In this document: positions 63,988-64,000 of the stretch, piece by piece
Layout: every line of letters starts with the position of its first letter
How positions within the stretch are numbered: the first letter of the stretch is position 1
Assembly (NCBI RefSeq): GCF_006516955.1
Contig: NZ_VHLG01000004.1
Location: forward strand, 391,049-455,048
DNA length: 64,000 nucleotides
DNA from: Martelella alba
GTDB lineage: Bacteria; Pseudomonadota; Alphaproteobacteria; Rhizobiales; Rhizobiaceae
Direction of reading: 5' to 3'
The notes under the pieces: generated by a model
What the model was told of the DNA's origin: nothing
What the model saw: the letters and a program-made list of their open reading frames with translations, nothing else
Database searches by the model: none
Made by a program: the position numbers and the translations under genes

Positions 63988-64000
63988 TTATTGTTCGAGC

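Overview
The window looks like chromosomal DNA of an alphaproteobacterium of the order Rhizobiales (Hyphomicrobiales), most probably a member of Rhizobiaceae or a close relative. Supporting signs are the CpdR regulator, an MmgR-type (alpha-r8) small RNA, a ROSE-like thermosensor ahead of an Hsp20 gene, a 1,597-residue NAD-glutamate dehydrogenase, a DUF1674/SdhAF4 gene, and a gene set typical of rhizobial chromosomes (rsmB, heparinase II/III protein, purH; kdsD, galU, gltD, gltB). No genus is claimed. No rRNA, CRISPR array, intact insertion sequence or intact prophage was seen.

Layout. 1-6.9 kb: the 3' part of a secreted 5'-nucleotidase, a short secreted peptide, ferrochelatase, an SPFH/NfeD membrane pair, then (minus strand) KdsD and an alpha/beta hydrolase. 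7-14.8 kb: galU with a TTG start, and the glutamate synthase genes gltB and gltD with a YbjQ-family gene between them. 15.4-19.2 kb: a threonine aldolase-like enzyme and a four-gene bufferin (copper-binding modified peptide) operon bufA-bufB-bufC-doxX. 19.5-24.1 kb: hsp20 with its thermosensor, a hydrolase, histidinol phosphatase, the MmgR-like sRNA, N-formylglutamate amidohydrolase, cpdR and tRNA-Val. 24.3-32.6 kb: gluconokinase, then a LacI-type regulator divergent from a sugar ABC transporter and a GH31 alpha-xylosidase, probably an alpha-xyloside uptake and hydrolysis unit. 32.9-48.7 kb: housekeeping genes (nuclease, SdhAF4, HtpX, RsmB, heparinase-like, PurH, MFS transporter, NAD-GDH, PdxY, carbonic anhydrase, metallopeptidase). 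48.9-50.5 kb: tRNA-Met(CAT) followed by an orphan CoiA-like nuclease gene and lower-GC, gene-poor DNA, perhaps a decayed island. 50.5-63.7 kb: a catabolic cluster with two GntR-type regulators, a compact HExxxGH peptidase, an aldo/keto reductase, a Dpp-type ABC transporter, a creatinase-like M24 hydrolase, an aspartoacylase-family deacylase and an M38 amidohydrolase. The window ends with initiator tRNA-fMet on the minus strand.

The most unusual signals are: (1) three copies of a roughly 190-bp palindromic element with CTGACAAA/TTTGTCAG ends, each lying between two copies of the neighbouring gene's own terminator hairpin; (2) the M24 enzyme at 56.3 kb, which has lost metal ligands but keeps a creatinase-like His/Glu/Glu set and is linked to a deacylase, recalling the ectoine hydrolase/deacetylase pair; (3) the bufferin operon with an intercistronic hairpin; (4) the ROSE-like thermosensor and the MmgR-like sRNA. 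All assignments come from reading motifs; no database search was run.
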